In this document: positions 38,185 through 46,386 of the stretch, in pieces
Position numbering within the stretch: position 1 is the stretch's first letter
Layout: the number at the start of each line of letters is the position of its first letter
From: Bacillus sp. THAF10
Lineage (GTDB): Bacteria > Bacillota > Bacilli > Bacillales > Bacillaceae_I
NCBI RefSeq assembly: GCF_009363695.1
Contig: NZ_CP045403.1
Coordinates: forward strand, 2,708,001-2,772,000
DNA length: 64,000 nucleotides
Direction: 5' to 3'
Made by a program: the position numbers and the translations under genes
The notes under the pieces: generated by a model
What the model saw: only the letters and a program-made list of their open reading frames with translations
Told to the model about the DNA's origin: nothing
Databases searched by the model: none

Positions 38185-38283
38185 TGTGGATAACGTTATC
38201 TACACTATACAGACTGAGAAATCTAGTTTATTGGTAATTATAAACAATTTACCCACATGTTATCCACCACTCGCTGTGGATAA
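38185..38283. promoter_or_regulatory. DnaA-box cluster upstream of sda
   Basis: Two perfect TGTGGATAA boxes (38185-38193, 38275-38283) and three one-mismatch boxes (TTATCTACA 38196-38204, TTACCCACA 38249-38257, TTATCCACC 38260-38268). In B. subtilis sda is a DnaA-controlled gene, which fits. Its small size and the downstream sda gene argue against a replication origin. Confidence 0.85.
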
Positions 38284-38444
38284 CAGAACGGTTGTTCTAA
38301 CAAATATTACATGTTAGAGTAATCATACAAACCATCAAACTTAACATTATATGAGCAACTTTTAGAATATAGACTAACAAAAATTAAGGCTCGGAAATAC
38401 ATAGTGACTTAAAAATTAGGAGGTGTTAGGCTGAGGCCATGATG

Positions 38445-38585
38445 ATGAGAAAACTTTCGGATGAACTTTTACTGGAGTCCTATCACAAAGCATTGGAACT
38501 AAAGTTAAGCACTGATTTTATCCAATTAATTGAATTGGAGATTAAGCGCCGCTCCCTTAGCTATCGCATAAAAGCATCTTCATAA
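38445..38585 (+). CDS. sda: Sporulation checkpoint inhibitor Sda
   Basis: A 46-residue inhibitor of the sporulation kinase Kin[20 protein letters not shown] and the C-terminal [14 protein letters not shown] match Sda closely. Three consecutive ATGs (38439, 38442, 38445) are possible starts; the third gives the family N-terminus with GAGG 8 nt upstream. DnaA boxes upstream couple its expression to replication status. A clean terminator follows. Confidence 0.95.
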   Translation: MRKLSDELLLESYHKALELKLSTDFIQLIELEIKRRSLSYRIKASS

Positions 38586-38611
38586 AAAACCGGTTATCCG
38601 GTTTTTTTTTG
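38586..38611 (+). terminator. Terminator of sda
   Basis: AAAACCGG-TTAT-CCGGTTTTTTTTT directly after the stop. Confidence 0.88.
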
Positions 38612-38623
38612 TTTTCTGAATTT

Positions 38624-38657
38624 GGAAAAGCTAGTAACTAATCTTACTAGCTTTTCC
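38624..38657 (-). terminator. Terminator of psd
   Basis: GGAAAAGCTAGT pairs perfectly with ACTAGCTTTTCC; the psd stop codon lies within the stem-loop. Confidence 0.65.
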
Positions 38658-39429
38658 ACGTCCCTATTTTCTGGCCAACCTTTACTTCTTCTTTTTCCCT
38701 AAGTTTTGCGTCTATTTCAAAAGAACCTTTTTCAAACAGCAGTATTACGGTAGATCCAAATGAGAAGTAAGCCATTTCTTCTCCTTTTACGAGCTGCTCA
38801 CTTTCATGTGTAAGTTCAATACTATTTACAAACATTGCTCCAACTTTCACAACTGTAACATGCTTCCCATCATTTTCAATTTCTGTTAGTCGGCGATAAT
38901 TCTTTGCTAGTGGATCCTTTCCATACTTTAACCCTAGTTGGTTTACAGGGTATGATTTTCCTCCAAGGGTCCACTGCTTGGTGATTTCACCTGAAATGGG
39001 AATATGAATTTTATGATAGTGACTCGGACTCAAATATAACACCATAAATGTTCCACCCATGTATTTTTCAGCTCGTTCTTCATCAGAGAGCATTTCCGCT
39101 ACAGAGTAATCAATTCCCTTAGCTGTTAACAAGAGGCTATTTGTAATGGTGCCTTTTTTCTCAATCACTGCATCCACAGGGCTTACAACTGAATTTTTCG
39201 TCATATCTATTGGCCGGACATTTGGTTTTAGGCTACGAATGAAAAACTTCTGCAACGTAGGAAATTCATTCATATTGTGCTGCATTTCCTCTATGTTAAT
39301 GTTATATACCTTGGCAAATGACGGGATAAACCTTTTGCTTAGCTTCGAACTCGCGAATCGTTTAACTAGCATTGACGACAGACGATGATTGGTTAACTCA
39401 ATGGAAAGTCTATAAATACTTTTTAACAA
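38647..39429 (-). CDS. psd: Phosphatidylserine decarboxylase proenzyme
   Basis: A 260-residue membrane-associated enzyme making phosphatidylethanolamine. The self-cleavage motif is FGST (in YFSFGSTVILLF, about 223-234), where the Ser becomes the pyruvoyl group. VSPVDAVIEKKG and YHKIHIPISGEI are conserved. TTG start (39429) behind GGAGG. Unlike B. subtilis, no pssA gene is adjacent. Confidence 0.94.
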   Translation of the reverse strand: MLKSIYRLSIELTNHRLSSMLVKRFASSKLSKRFIPSFAKVYNINIEEMQHNMNEFPTLQKFFIRSLKPNVRPIDMTKNSVVSPVDAVIEKKGTITNSLLLTAKGIDYSVAEMLSDEERAEKYMGGTFMVLYLSPSHYHKIHIPISGEITKQWTLGGKSYPVNQLGLKYGKDPLAKNYRRLTEIENDGKHVTVVKVGAMFVNSIELTHESEQLVKGEEMAYFSFGSTVILLFEKGSFEIDAKLREKEEVKVGQKIGTWKS

Positions 39430-39472
39430 TGTTTATTCCTCCATACTTTCAAACATTTTCTTCATGCAAGCT

Positions 39473-39478
39473 ATTATA
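39473..39478 (-). promoter_or_regulatory. Extended -10 promoter of psd
   Basis: Minus-strand TGATATAAT is an extended -10 element about 45 bp before the psd start; no good -35 is seen, as is common for extended -10 promoters. Confidence 0.4.
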
Positions 39479-39522
39479 TCATTACTTTCTTTTTGTTTTA
39501 TACCATTTTTATGTACATAACG

Positions 39523-39554
39523 AAAGGCAGCCGCAAATTGGGCTGCCTTTTTGT
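39523..39554 (-). terminator. Terminator of pepF
   Basis: AAAGGCAGCC pairs with GGCTGCCTTT around an 8-nt loop just after the pepF stop; the longer T tract is on the plus strand, so direction is ambiguous. Confidence 0.6.
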
Positions 39555-39562
39555 TCTACTGA

Positions 39563-41338
39563 TTATTTTTCTGTTAGCTTTAAAAACTCTTCTACATCTT
39601 CAAGCGATTTGTGAACTGCTTTTTCCCAGAAATCTCGCTTGGTGAGGTCTACACCTAAATGCTTCATAGCAAGGTCTTCTACGGTCATAGAAGCGGTGTC
39701 TTTCAACAACGCCATATACTTTTCTTCATAGTTTGTTCCTTCTTCTAGTGCTTGCGTATAAATTCCCAATGAGAAAAGGTAACCAAACGTATAAGGGAAA
39801 TTGTAGAATGGTACTTGAGTAATAAAGAAATGCATTTTTGATGCCCAGAATGTGTGATCATATTCCCCAAGAGCATCACAGTAGGCCTCTTTTTGCGCCT
39901 CCACCATTAACTCATTTAGCTTTTCTACACTCACAAGTCCATTTCTACGTTCTTCATAAAATCTTGTTTCAAATAAGAAACGAGCATGAATATTCATATA
40001 AAAAGCAACGCTACGCTGAATTTTATCCTCTAATAGAGAGATTTTTTCTTCCTCATCTTTTGCATATTTTACGGCAGCATCTGCTACAATCATTTCCGCA
40101 AATGTGGATGCTGTTTCTGCCACGTTACTTGCATAGAAGCGGTTTAATGTAGGAACGCCATGCATGGCATGTTGGTGGAACGCATGCCCAAGCTCGTGAG
40201 CTAGCGTAGACACATTGGAGAGTGTTCCTGAGTATGTCATGAAAATTCTCGACTCCCCTGAAACAGGAAAGCTTGTACAAAAGCCGCCAGGACGTTTGCC
40301 TGCACGATCTTCCGCTTCAATCCAACGATCTTCAAATGCCTTTTCGGTGAATTTTGTAAGCTCTGGACCAAACTTTGCAAATTGCTCTGTGATAAACTCT
40401 GCTCCTTCTTGATAAGAAAGGATGGTTTCCTCAGCCGAAAGGGGAGCTGATACATCGTACATATTCAATTTTTCAAGTCCTAACAAGCTTGCCTTTCGCT
40501 CAAGGTATTTTTTTAACATTCCTTTATTATCAGTAATTACTTGCCACATCATATCAAGTGTTTCCTGTTTCATTCGGTTATTTTCAAGTGGTTCTTTCAA
40601 CACGGAGTCCCAGCGGCGTTGCTCGTATACTTGTAAGCGAAAGCCTCCAAGATGATTAAGAGCTGCAGCAATAGTATCTGCTTGCCCTTCCCATGCTATT
40701 TCCCAAGCGTTTGCTATTTTTTTACGAATCGCACGATCTCCGTTAGAAAAACGATTATGTGCTTGTCCTACAGAAAGCTCTTTATTTACTCCATTCTCTT
40801 CCACAGAAACTTTGATAGAACCAACGATGGAATTATATAGTTTCCCCCATGCATGGTAACCATCCACTGCCAAGGAAGTGACGAGCTTTTCCTGTGCAGC
40901 TGGTAATTTATCTCCAGCCCTGCGTCTTCTTTCATTTAAAATATATTCCAGAGGTTGAAAAACATCTTTTTGTAACAGAGTTGCCCATGTAGCCTCATCA
41001 ATTTCTACCAATTTTTCATCAAGTGCTCCAAGCTGTACCTGCAGCTTAGCATGAAGTTGAGCAATCTTCCCTTGTAATTGCGCTGCCTCTTTATCTGTCA
41101 CATCTTGAGCAAGTAAGCAGCCAATGAAAGCGGAGGACTGAACGACCTTTTTTACCACATTTTCATAGGAAGAGAGGACTTCCTCTAGATTGTCAGATGT
41201 AAATGCCTGGATTTGTTTCTCAAACTCCTGTAAATCCGACTGTATTTCCGTTAAGTATGTATGAAATTGCTCTGATTTGCTTCCACCTTGAAAAAAGACG
41301 TCAAGGTCCCATGTTTCGCTATATGTTTTTGTTGTCAT
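39563..41338 (-). CDS. pepF: Oligoendopeptidase F
   Basis: A 591-residue cytosolic M3-family zinc metallopeptidase that degrades oligopeptides. The zinc motif HELGH lies in STLAHELGHAFHQHAM (about 376-391), with the third ligand Glu in the downstream ASTFAEMI segment. The ATG at 41338 follows AAAGGGGG; the open frame upstream is not conserved-looking. In some Bacillus, PepF overexpression affects sporulation signalling. Confidence 0.95.
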   Translation of the reverse strand: MTTKTYSETWDLDVFFQGGSKSEQFHTYLTEIQSDLQEFEKQIQAFTSDNLEEVLSSYENVVKKVVQSSAFIGCLLAQDVTDKEAAQLQGKIAQLHAKLQVQLGALDEKLVEIDEATWATLLQKDVFQPLEYILNERRRRAGDKLPAAQEKLVTSLAVDGYHAWGKLYNSIVGSIKVSVEENGVNKELSVGQAHNRFSNGDRAIRKKIANAWEIAWEGQADTIAAALNHLGGFRLQVYEQRRWDSVLKEPLENNRMKQETLDMMWQVITDNKGMLKKYLERKASLLGLEKLNMYDVSAPLSAEETILSYQEGAEFITEQFAKFGPELTKFTEKAFEDRWIEAEDRAGKRPGGFCTSFPVSGESRIFMTYSGTLSNVSTLAHELGHAFHQHAMHGVPTLNRFYASNVAETASTFAEMIVADAAVKYAKDEEEKISLLEDKIQRSVAFYMNIHARFLFETRFYEERRNGLVSVEKLNELMVEAQKEAYCDALGEYDHTFWASKMHFFITQVPFYNFPYTFGYLFSLGIYTQALEEGTNYEEKYMALLKDTASMTVEDLAMKHLGVDLTKRDFWEKAVHKSLEDVEEFLKLTEK

Positions 41339-41500
41339 TTTCTTTTTCCCCCTTTTTCCTTTAATAGTTGTATTATATACGAAAAAATTCAATTTTTCTA
41401 CAATTCTAAACTATTTGATTAGCGTAATTTTCGAGTAACGAAATATTAAAGCCAAAAGTAGACTTAAAAAGCACATCCATTCGTCTGTGATCCTACTCAT

Positions 41501-41539
41501 GGGGGCTGCTATCCCACAATAATGGACACAGCCCTTTTT
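41501..41539. terminator. Hairpin after the flavodoxin-like gene
   Basis: GGGCTG and CAGCCC flank a weakly paired interior, with TTTTT on the plus strand. It lies in the 210-bp gap between pepF and the gene ending at 41549. Confidence 0.35.
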
Positions 41540-41548
41540 ATTGGAATA

Positions 41549-42175
41549 CTAGTTTTGCTCTATCACATTACCTTCTGCAGGAATTGGATTGTTTTGAAGC
41601 ATCTTTGAAAAATGAATCAGGTTATACGCCATAATCTTGGCATGCTCCATCGTGAAATCATTTGTATGACCATTCGCTGCAATATACGATGATCCCGGAC
41701 CTGCTTCGCCAACCCAGTATGTATCGACATTTGGTGGGATTGTAAAGCCAATATGCGATAGCCCATAAAGTAATGACGCTGCCGCGTGTTTCGCGCCATC
41801 TTCGTTCCCCGTTATAACCACTCCACCAACTTTGTTGTAGTAAATATATTGTCCCTTGTCATTCGTTAATCCGCTGCCGCCATATAGTCGCTCCATCACC
41901 ATCGTTGCGATACTGCTCTTCTCACCAAGCCAAAGTGGTGTTCCGATAATGACAATATCTGCACACATTACCTTTTGAAATACTTGTGGCCACTCGTCCC
42001 CATAGCCTTCATCCTCACTAACACCAAATTTAATATCGTAATCTGTCATCCTCACGATCTCAGACTCTACGTTTTCGTTGTTGAAATGGGTGATTACCTC
42101 TTTCATAAGAGCTTCAGTATTAGATTCCTCGTTGGAAGATTTGAGTGAACAGTTTAGGAAAAGTGCTTTTGTCAT
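41549..42175 (-). CDS. NADPH-dependent FMN reductase / flavodoxin-fold protein
   Basis: A 208-residue flavodoxin-fold protein. The N-terminal TKALFLNCSLKSSNEESNTEAL is the FMN phosphate loop and ADIVIIGTPLWLGEKSSIA with GGVVITGNEDGAKHAA form the other flavin contacts. The ATG at 42175 has AAAAAGGAGG upstream; a longer open frame of 55 codons is rejected. The substrate is unknown; relatives reduce quinones, azo dyes or nitro compounds. Confidence 0.83.
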   Translation of the reverse strand: MTKALFLNCSLKSSNEESNTEALMKEVITHFNNENVESEIVRMTDYDIKFGVSEDEGYGDEWPQVFQKVMCADIVIIGTPLWLGEKSSIATMVMERLYGGSGLTNDKGQYIYYNKVGGVVITGNEDGAKHAAASLLYGLSHIGFTIPPNVDTYWVGEAGPGSSYIAANGHTNDFTMEHAKIMAYNLIHFSKMLQNNPIPAEGNVIEQN

Positions 42176-42278
42176 ACGCAATGTTCCTCCTTTTTCATAT
42201 AGTAGTGGTGAAACATTATTCTTTACCCTGTTAAAGGAGTTTGAAACGCAAAAGAAAGCATTGAAATCTCCTAAGAAA

Positions 42279-42304
42279 AAGCTTATGCAATAATGCATAA
42301 GCTT
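42279..42304 (-). terminator. Terminator of the yjcZ-like gene
   Basis: AAGCTTATGCA and TGCATAAGCTT form a perfect 11-bp stem around a 4-nt loop, followed by TTTTTC on the minus strand, overlapping the stop codon. Confidence 0.85.
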
Positions 42305-42464
42305 ATCTATACAAGCTATTTTTAAACCAAAACGCTCCACAAATCAGTAGCAAGATGAACACAATAACCAGTAGGGCATATAACCATCCTGCTCCATATC
42401 CAAACCCATATCCCGGGTAAGGTGGTGGGCAACATGGACCTCCAAATCCTCCATAAGGATACAT
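42303..42464 (-). CDS. YjcZ-family small sporulation membrane protein
   Basis: A 53-residue protein: Gly/Tyr/Pro-rich start (MYPYGGFGGPCCPPPYPGYG) followed by one hydrophobic helix (LLVIVFILLLICGAF, about 31-45) and a short basic tail. This layout is that of YjcZ-type sporulation proteins of Bacillus, although the tail after the helix is longer than usual. The ATG follows AAAGGGG. It lies downstream of the sigK 3' part and is likely expressed in sporulation; this is inference. Confidence 0.75.
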   Translation of the reverse strand: MYPYGGFGGPCCPPPYPGYGFGYGAGWLYALLVIVFILLLICGAFWFKNSLYR

Positions 42465-42563
42465 TCTTACACAACCCCTTTCTCCTTATAGGTATTTACA
42501 CTATTACCATATGCACATCCAAGAAAAGAGACAGGGCAAATGCGGAATATTTCTGGATTTTCA

Positions 42564-42593
42564 TAAAAAAACACCTTGGTTTTAACCAAGGTG
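42564..42593 (-). terminator. Terminator of sigK
   Basis: CACCTTGGT pairs with ACCAAGGTG, followed by TTTTTTT on the minus strand, 7 bp after the sigK stop. Confidence 0.88.
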
Positions 42594-42599
42594 AACATT

Positions 42600-43116
42600 T
42601 TATTGTTTTTTCTTTTCCTTTTCTGCTCGATAAAACTCATGGAACATTTTCATCAATGCTCTTTTTTCAATTCTCGACACATAGCTTCTCGAAATGCCAA
42701 GTTCCTTTGCAATTTCTCGCTGAGTTTTTTCATCCTTTAAATCAAGTCCAAACCGTCCAACAATTACCTCTCTTTCTCTTTCATCAAGAACATCTATATA
42801 CACTTTAATTTTTTCCAATTCCATATTTAACTGAATCGTATCAATAACATCCTCAGATTCCGATTTCAGCACATCAATTAAGCTTATTTCGTTACCTTCC
42901 TTATCCTGGCCGATTGGATCATGAAGGGAGACGTCTTTTTTCGTTTTCTTCAACGCTCTCAAATGCATAAGAATTTCGTTTTCAATACAACGTGCCGCAT
43001 ATGTTGCAAGCTTCGTTCCTTTTCCAGCATGGAAGCTTTCAATAGCCTTTATCAAACCAATAGTTCCAATAGAAATTAAGTCCTCCGAATCCTCGCCGGT
43101 GTTTTCAAATTTTTTG
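42600..43116 (-). CDS. sigK: RNA polymerase sigma-K, 3' part (separated by skin element)
   Basis: The 171 C-terminal codons of sigma-K, from [17 protein letters not shown] through region 2 ([20 protein letters not shown]), region 3 and region 4 helix-turn-helix ([21 protein letters not shown]) to the stop. It corresponds to B. subtilis spoIIIC. It has no start of its own: an ATG nine codons upstream of KKFEN lies in element sequence and has no ribosome site. The 5' part is at 46393-46592; joining at the shared CAA gives a continuous 237-codon gene. Sigma-K directs late mother-cell transcription. Confidence 0.95.
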
Positions 43117-44700
43117 GTATTGTGTACTAGAAGCAATGTCATCCAAAAGCCCTTTTATGGTGATTCCTATTGGGTTACTTTTCGCATCAATTGCGATCTC
43201 TTGTACTAATATCTCCATTAACTGTCGCTTCTCTTCAAACTTCATAGTATTGTTATTAAAGAGATGTTCAATGTTTTGGATGATGCTATACACTTGTTCT
43301 TTGCTAAGTTCCTTTTGTTCTTGCTGCTGTAATTTAGCTTCTAACATTATAATCTTTTCTTTAAATATCTTAATATCTTCATTTATTTTTTTCATGTCTT
43401 TAAGCATTTCATCTTCTGTTATCACTTGAGCTACTACAAACATTCTTTTTACTCGATCTCGTTCTTCTTCTTTTTTCTTTATCTTCTTTTTCAGTTCTTC
43501 GATTTGATCATCCAGTGTGTCATCTTTATTCTCTACTTCTTTTTTAATTGCTTCTACGAATACCTCTTTGTTTGCTAGTGTGCTTTGTATCATATCAAAT
43601 ATATAACTTTCCAGCAGTTCAATTCTAATGCTTTGTGAATCACATTTTTCTATTCCGTTTCCATAACGTTTTGGGTTTAGATTAGGACAACGGTATACAG
43701 AGTACTTTTTCTTTTCTCCTGTTTTTTTATCTGTTCTCCCGTTATAAGTTGTACATTCCCATATTCTACCGCAATTCTTACAACGAATCATTCCCTTAAA
43801 CAAATACTGTTGCTTCACATTCCCACCTTTTCGTTTATTTTTCTGACGTTTATCTTGAGCTTTTGCAAAGGTTTCTATATCAATCAAAGGTGGTACGTCT
43901 ACTGTAATCCATTCGCTTTCATCTCTAAGTTTATATGTTTTCTTCTGCTTTCCTGATTGTGTGCGTTCACCCCAGATTTTTTTAGTTTCTCTTCTATTGT
44001 AGATATATTTTCCGATATAAATTTCACTTGTTAATATTCTAGATATGGATGTTGCTCCAAAATTCTTGCTTTCTTTTCGTTTAGGCAGCGCACCTTCCTG
44101 GTAGAGTTTATCCCCTATTCCTCGAAGCGTTTGGCCTTCTAGGTACCATTTATATATCTTGTTTACAAAAACGGCTTCCTGAGCGTTTATTTGCAATTCT
44201 CCATCTTTATAATCATAACCATACGGTGCTACCCTCATTGGCATAATCTTTTTATCTTTTTCTACTGCTCTAAGGCGCCCCCTAATCGTTCGTTTTCTAA
44301 TTTGAGCTAATTCATATTGAGCAAAGACACTTCTCATATTAAAGAACATTTGACCTTCTGGTGTATTTTGATATTCCGTATCAATAAAGAGTATCTCTAC
44401 CCCTTGTCGATCCCACTCTTTACAGACAATAAGCTTGTCGGTTAAATCTCTTGTCAGTCGATCAGGGTCAGTGATGATGACTTTCGTAATTAAACCGTTA
44501 GCTGTATCATCACGTAGTTCGTTCATCATAGGACGGTCGATATCCTCGCCACTGCGACCTTCTTCCCGATAAATCTTTACATCTTTAATGGAGAACCCAA
44601 GTTGCTTAGCCTTTTTCATACAAAGTTCTTCTTGTGTTTCTAGGCTATATCCCTCATCTGCTTGGTTTTGTGTACTCACACGACAATAAATTCCAATCAT
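43105..44700 (-). CDS. spoIVCA: Large serine recombinase of the sigK element (SpoIVCA type)
   Basis: A 531-residue site-specific recombinase. The N-terminal resolvase domain begins [20 protein letters not shown], with the catalytic Ser in CRVST and the [15 protein letters not shown] motif. A recombinase domain (PYGYD...), a zinc ribbon ([14 protein letters not shown], then CPNLN) and a coiled coil (about 410-475, [12 protein letters not shown]) follow. The ATG at 44700 has AAGGAG. Its last codons (CAA AAA ATT TGA) lie on the attachment core and in sigK sequence, so the stop codon is supplied by sigK. It is expected to excise the element in the mother cell. Confidence 0.95.
   Translation of the reverse strand: MIGIYCRVSTQNQADEGYSLETQEELCMKKAKQLGFSIKDVKIYREEGRSGEDIDRPMMNELRDDTANGLITKVIITDPDRLTRDLTDKLIVCKEWDRQGVEILFIDTEYQNTPEGQMFFNMRSVFAQYELAQIRKRTIRGRLRAVEKDKKIMPMRVAPYGYDYKDGELQINAQEAVFVNKIYKWYLEGQTLRGIGDKLYQEGALPKRKESKNFGATSISRILTSEIYIGKYIYNRRETKKIWGERTQSGKQKKTYKLRDESEWITVDVPPLIDIETFAKAQDKRQKNKRKGGNVKQQYLFKGMIRCKNCGRIWECTTYNGRTDKKTGEKKKYSVYRCPNLNPKRYGNGIEKCDSQSIRIELLESYIFDMIQSTLANKEVFVEAIKKEVENKDDTLDDQIEELKKKIKKKEEERDRVKRMFVVAQVITEDEMLKDMKKINEDIKIFKEKIIMLEAKLQQQEQKELSKEQVYSIIQNIEHLFNNNTMKFEEKRQLMEILVQEIAIDAKSNPIGITIKGLLDDIASSTQYQKI
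43114..43117. other. Attachment core, downstream junction of the skin element
   Basis: On the minus strand AATAC-CAA-AAAATTTG; the CAA (plus-strand 43114-43116) is shared with the other junction. Crossing over here restores sigK. Confidence 0.8.
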
Positions 44701-44756
44701 AAAAAACTCCTTAACCTTTTTACCACTATGTATATTCAAGTTAACCATCTTTATTA

Positions 44757-44787
44757 AAGGCTGTTTTCGCAAACTTTATAGCTACTC
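44757..44787. repeat. MITE-like element, single terminal repeat inside the skin
   Basis: AAGGCTGTTTTCGCAAACTT followed by TATAGCTACTC matches one terminal repeat of the elements at 21099 and 37941. The remainder is missing. It lies just upstream of the recombinase gene. Confidence 0.65.
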
Positions 44788-44796
44788 TACCAACAA

Positions 44797-44828
44797 AAAA
44801 AGCTGCTTTATTCAGCAGCTTTTTTTAA
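44797..44828 (-). terminator. Terminator of the 43-codon gene in the skin element
   Basis: AAAAAAGCTGCT pairs with AGCAGCTTTTTT; the stop codon of the small gene lies in the loop. Confidence 0.82.
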
Positions 44829-44939
44829 AACGCTTTTGACGAGGAGGGTTGCGATTATCAGTTGAATCCGTTTGACTTGCTCCGCGTCAACTTCTCTATC
44901 TGTGCTTGGGTGATAGATGAAACTTATTTCTTTGGCCAA
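44808..44939 (-). CDS. Small 43-residue protein in the skin element (unknown)
   Basis: A TTG-started frame (44939) with GAGGTG 7-8 nt upstream and a terminator at its end. The protein reads AKEISFIYHPSTDREVDA, then an amphipathic helix ending LIIATLLVKSVLKKAAE. I do not recognise the family. The strong ribosome site, exact terminator fit and even composition argue that it is a real gene. It lies between the oxidoreductase and the recombinase, all on the same strand as sigK. Confidence 0.6.
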   Translation of the reverse strand: MAKEISFIYHPSTDREVDAEQVKRIQLIIATLLVKSVLKKAAE

Positions 44940-45049
44940 ACTTCATCACCTCAACACAAGGTATGAGTTCGGATGATTGTACTATTACTTAAATAAAGTA
45001 GGTAATAATACTCCCAAGATTATTTATAGCATGATCAAGATTAAATATG

Positions 45050-45076
45050 AAAAAGCTCCGAAACAGGAGCTTTTTC
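45050..45076 (-). terminator. Terminator of the skin oxidoreductase
   Basis: AAAAAGCTCC pairs with GGAGCTTTTT, 13 bp after the stop. Confidence 0.85.
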
Positions 45077-45088
45077 ATATTTAATGGT

Positions 45089-46096
45089 TCAATGGATTTC
45101 CATTGTTGTGTTAGATTTAGCAGATTCGTATGCACTTTCAACAAGACGCGTTAATTCCAATGCACACTGCATGTTGTAGAGTGGATGTTCTTTTTCTCCA
45201 ACAGAAAGCATCTCGACGAACTCAGCACTTGGCATAACATCTTCTGGAAACTGGGTAGCTGGTACAAGAGTAAGTTCTTCGTATCCTAATTTGTTTTTAG
45301 TTTGTAGAAACATCCGAAAAGTCGTATCAGGTGTTCCGGATACAAGAAGAATGCCCTCTGTTCCTATGATTTCAAGCATATTATCTAGTTTGTAGGATAA
45401 AAAGGAAGTATGAGCCGTTCCGATTGCCCCACCTTCAAATTCTACGATCGTTGTGGAAATCTCGTCGTTTCCTGTTCCCATCCTCTCCCCCATTCTACTC
45501 GTCACTGTGTTGGGTTTTCCTAGAAAATGCGTGAGAAGATAAAATCCGTGACACCCAAGGTCGAGTGTTACACCGCCCCCAGTTTGTGACGCATCAAACC
45601 AATAATCTGGGAGCATCGTAGGAACAAGGGCTGCCTGATGAGCTCTTCTGAAATATAGAGACGTTAGGTCCCCTAGTATTCCTTCATCTGCAAGTTTTTT
45701 TGCATAGGCATAGGCTCCAATTTCTTTTGACTCAAGACTGATAAAAAACGACACATTGTTTTCTTCAACCTCCATCTTGATTTCCTCTGCTTCTTGTGTG
45801 GTAGTGGTGAGGATCTTATCGGTGAAAATGTGTTTTTTTGCACGTGCTGCTTTGATTATTACGTCCTTATGAAGCGTAGTTTCGCACTCCACCATCACTG
45901 CATGAATTTCTTCCATTCTAAGCAACTCTTCTAATTGTTCGATAAATGGGACACCATATTTTTTTGCAAGTGTTTTTCCTCTTTCTTCATTCGTGTCCCA
46001 TACAGCCGTAAGTTGGCATTTATTGGTTGCTAGAGCAGCATGCAAAAATCCTTCTGTGTGAACATGCCACGCTCCAAGTAGCGCAAGATTAATCAT
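45089..46096 (-). CDS. Gfo/Idh/MocA-family NAD(P)-dependent oxidoreductase
   Basis: A 335-residue two-domain dehydrogenase. The Rossmann part starts INLALLGAWHVHTEGFLHA (a GxWHxH variant of GxGxxG) and continues AVWDTNEERGKTLAKKYGVP; the usual EKP motif is replaced by TDKI in IFTDKILTT; GGGVTLDLGCHGFYLLTHFLG is the conserved second-domain segment. The ATG at 46096 has GAGGGG upstream. The substrate is probably a sugar or polyol but cannot be told. It is cargo of the skin element; a single-gene unit with its own terminator. Confidence 0.87.
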   Translation of the reverse strand: MINLALLGAWHVHTEGFLHAALATNKCQLTAVWDTNEERGKTLAKKYGVPFIEQLEELLRMEEIHAVMVECETTLHKDVIIKAARAKKHIFTDKILTTTTQEAEEIKMEVEENNVSFFISLESKEIGAYAYAKKLADEGILGDLTSLYFRRAHQAALVPTMLPDYWFDASQTGGGVTLDLGCHGFYLLTHFLGKPNTVTSRMGERMGTGNDEISTTIVEFEGGAIGTAHTSFLSYKLDNMLEIIGTEGILLVSGTPDTTFRMFLQTKNKLGYEELTLVPATQFPEDVMPSAEFVEMLSVGEKEHPLYNMQCALELTRLVESAYESAKSNTTMEIH

Positions 46097-46184
46097 TCTA
46101 TTCCCCTCGTTCTTCATTTTTATAGAAAATTGTTTCAAAAACTTAGCTTACATTCCATAATTACGTAAACATATTTTATCATAT

Positions 46185-46233
46185 AAAAAAACATAGAAGG
46201 GTTTTCTAAGTATGTTCACTAACCCCTCTATGT
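46185..46233 (-). terminator. Hairpin near the sigK 5' junction inside the element
   Basis: ACATAGAAGGGTT pairs with AACCCCTCTATGT (one mismatch), with TTTTTTT on the minus-strand side. It would stop transcription entering from the interrupted sigK. Confidence 0.7.
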
Positions 46234-46287
46234 TTTTCATTAGAATTAAACGGATAGCACGACTACAGAGGAGCTTGTCCCATTTTA

Positions 46288-46386
46288 TTATACTTTTGGG
46301 TACTTAGATCCTTTTCTATCCAATTTAAACGTTCCTGCAATCTTATACATTTTGCTAATCTTATTTTGACATGGTTTCTTATTCAT
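46288..46386 (-). CDS. 32-codon open frame at the sigK junction (or recombinase tail)
   Basis: ATG at 46386 overlaps the premature stop of the sigK 5' part (ATGA). The frame reads [15 protein letters not shown] then a basic tail ending KYPKV. No ribosome site is seen. In the excised circle this frame would be fused in phase to the recombinase, so it may be the recombinase C-terminus in circular form rather than a separate gene. Confidence 0.35.
   Translation of the reverse strand: MNKKPCQNKISKMYKIAGTFKLDRKGSKYPKV

Noticed and set aside
38185..38283. Chromosomal replication origin
   Set aside because: DnaA boxes are few and adjacent to sda; no dnaA, dnaN or A/T-rich unwinding pattern, and B. 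subtilis sda has the same arrangement.
43105..43142. Independent start of the sigK 3' part at MTLLLVHNT
   Set aside because: The nine codons belong to the recombinase end and the element junction; no ribosome site.
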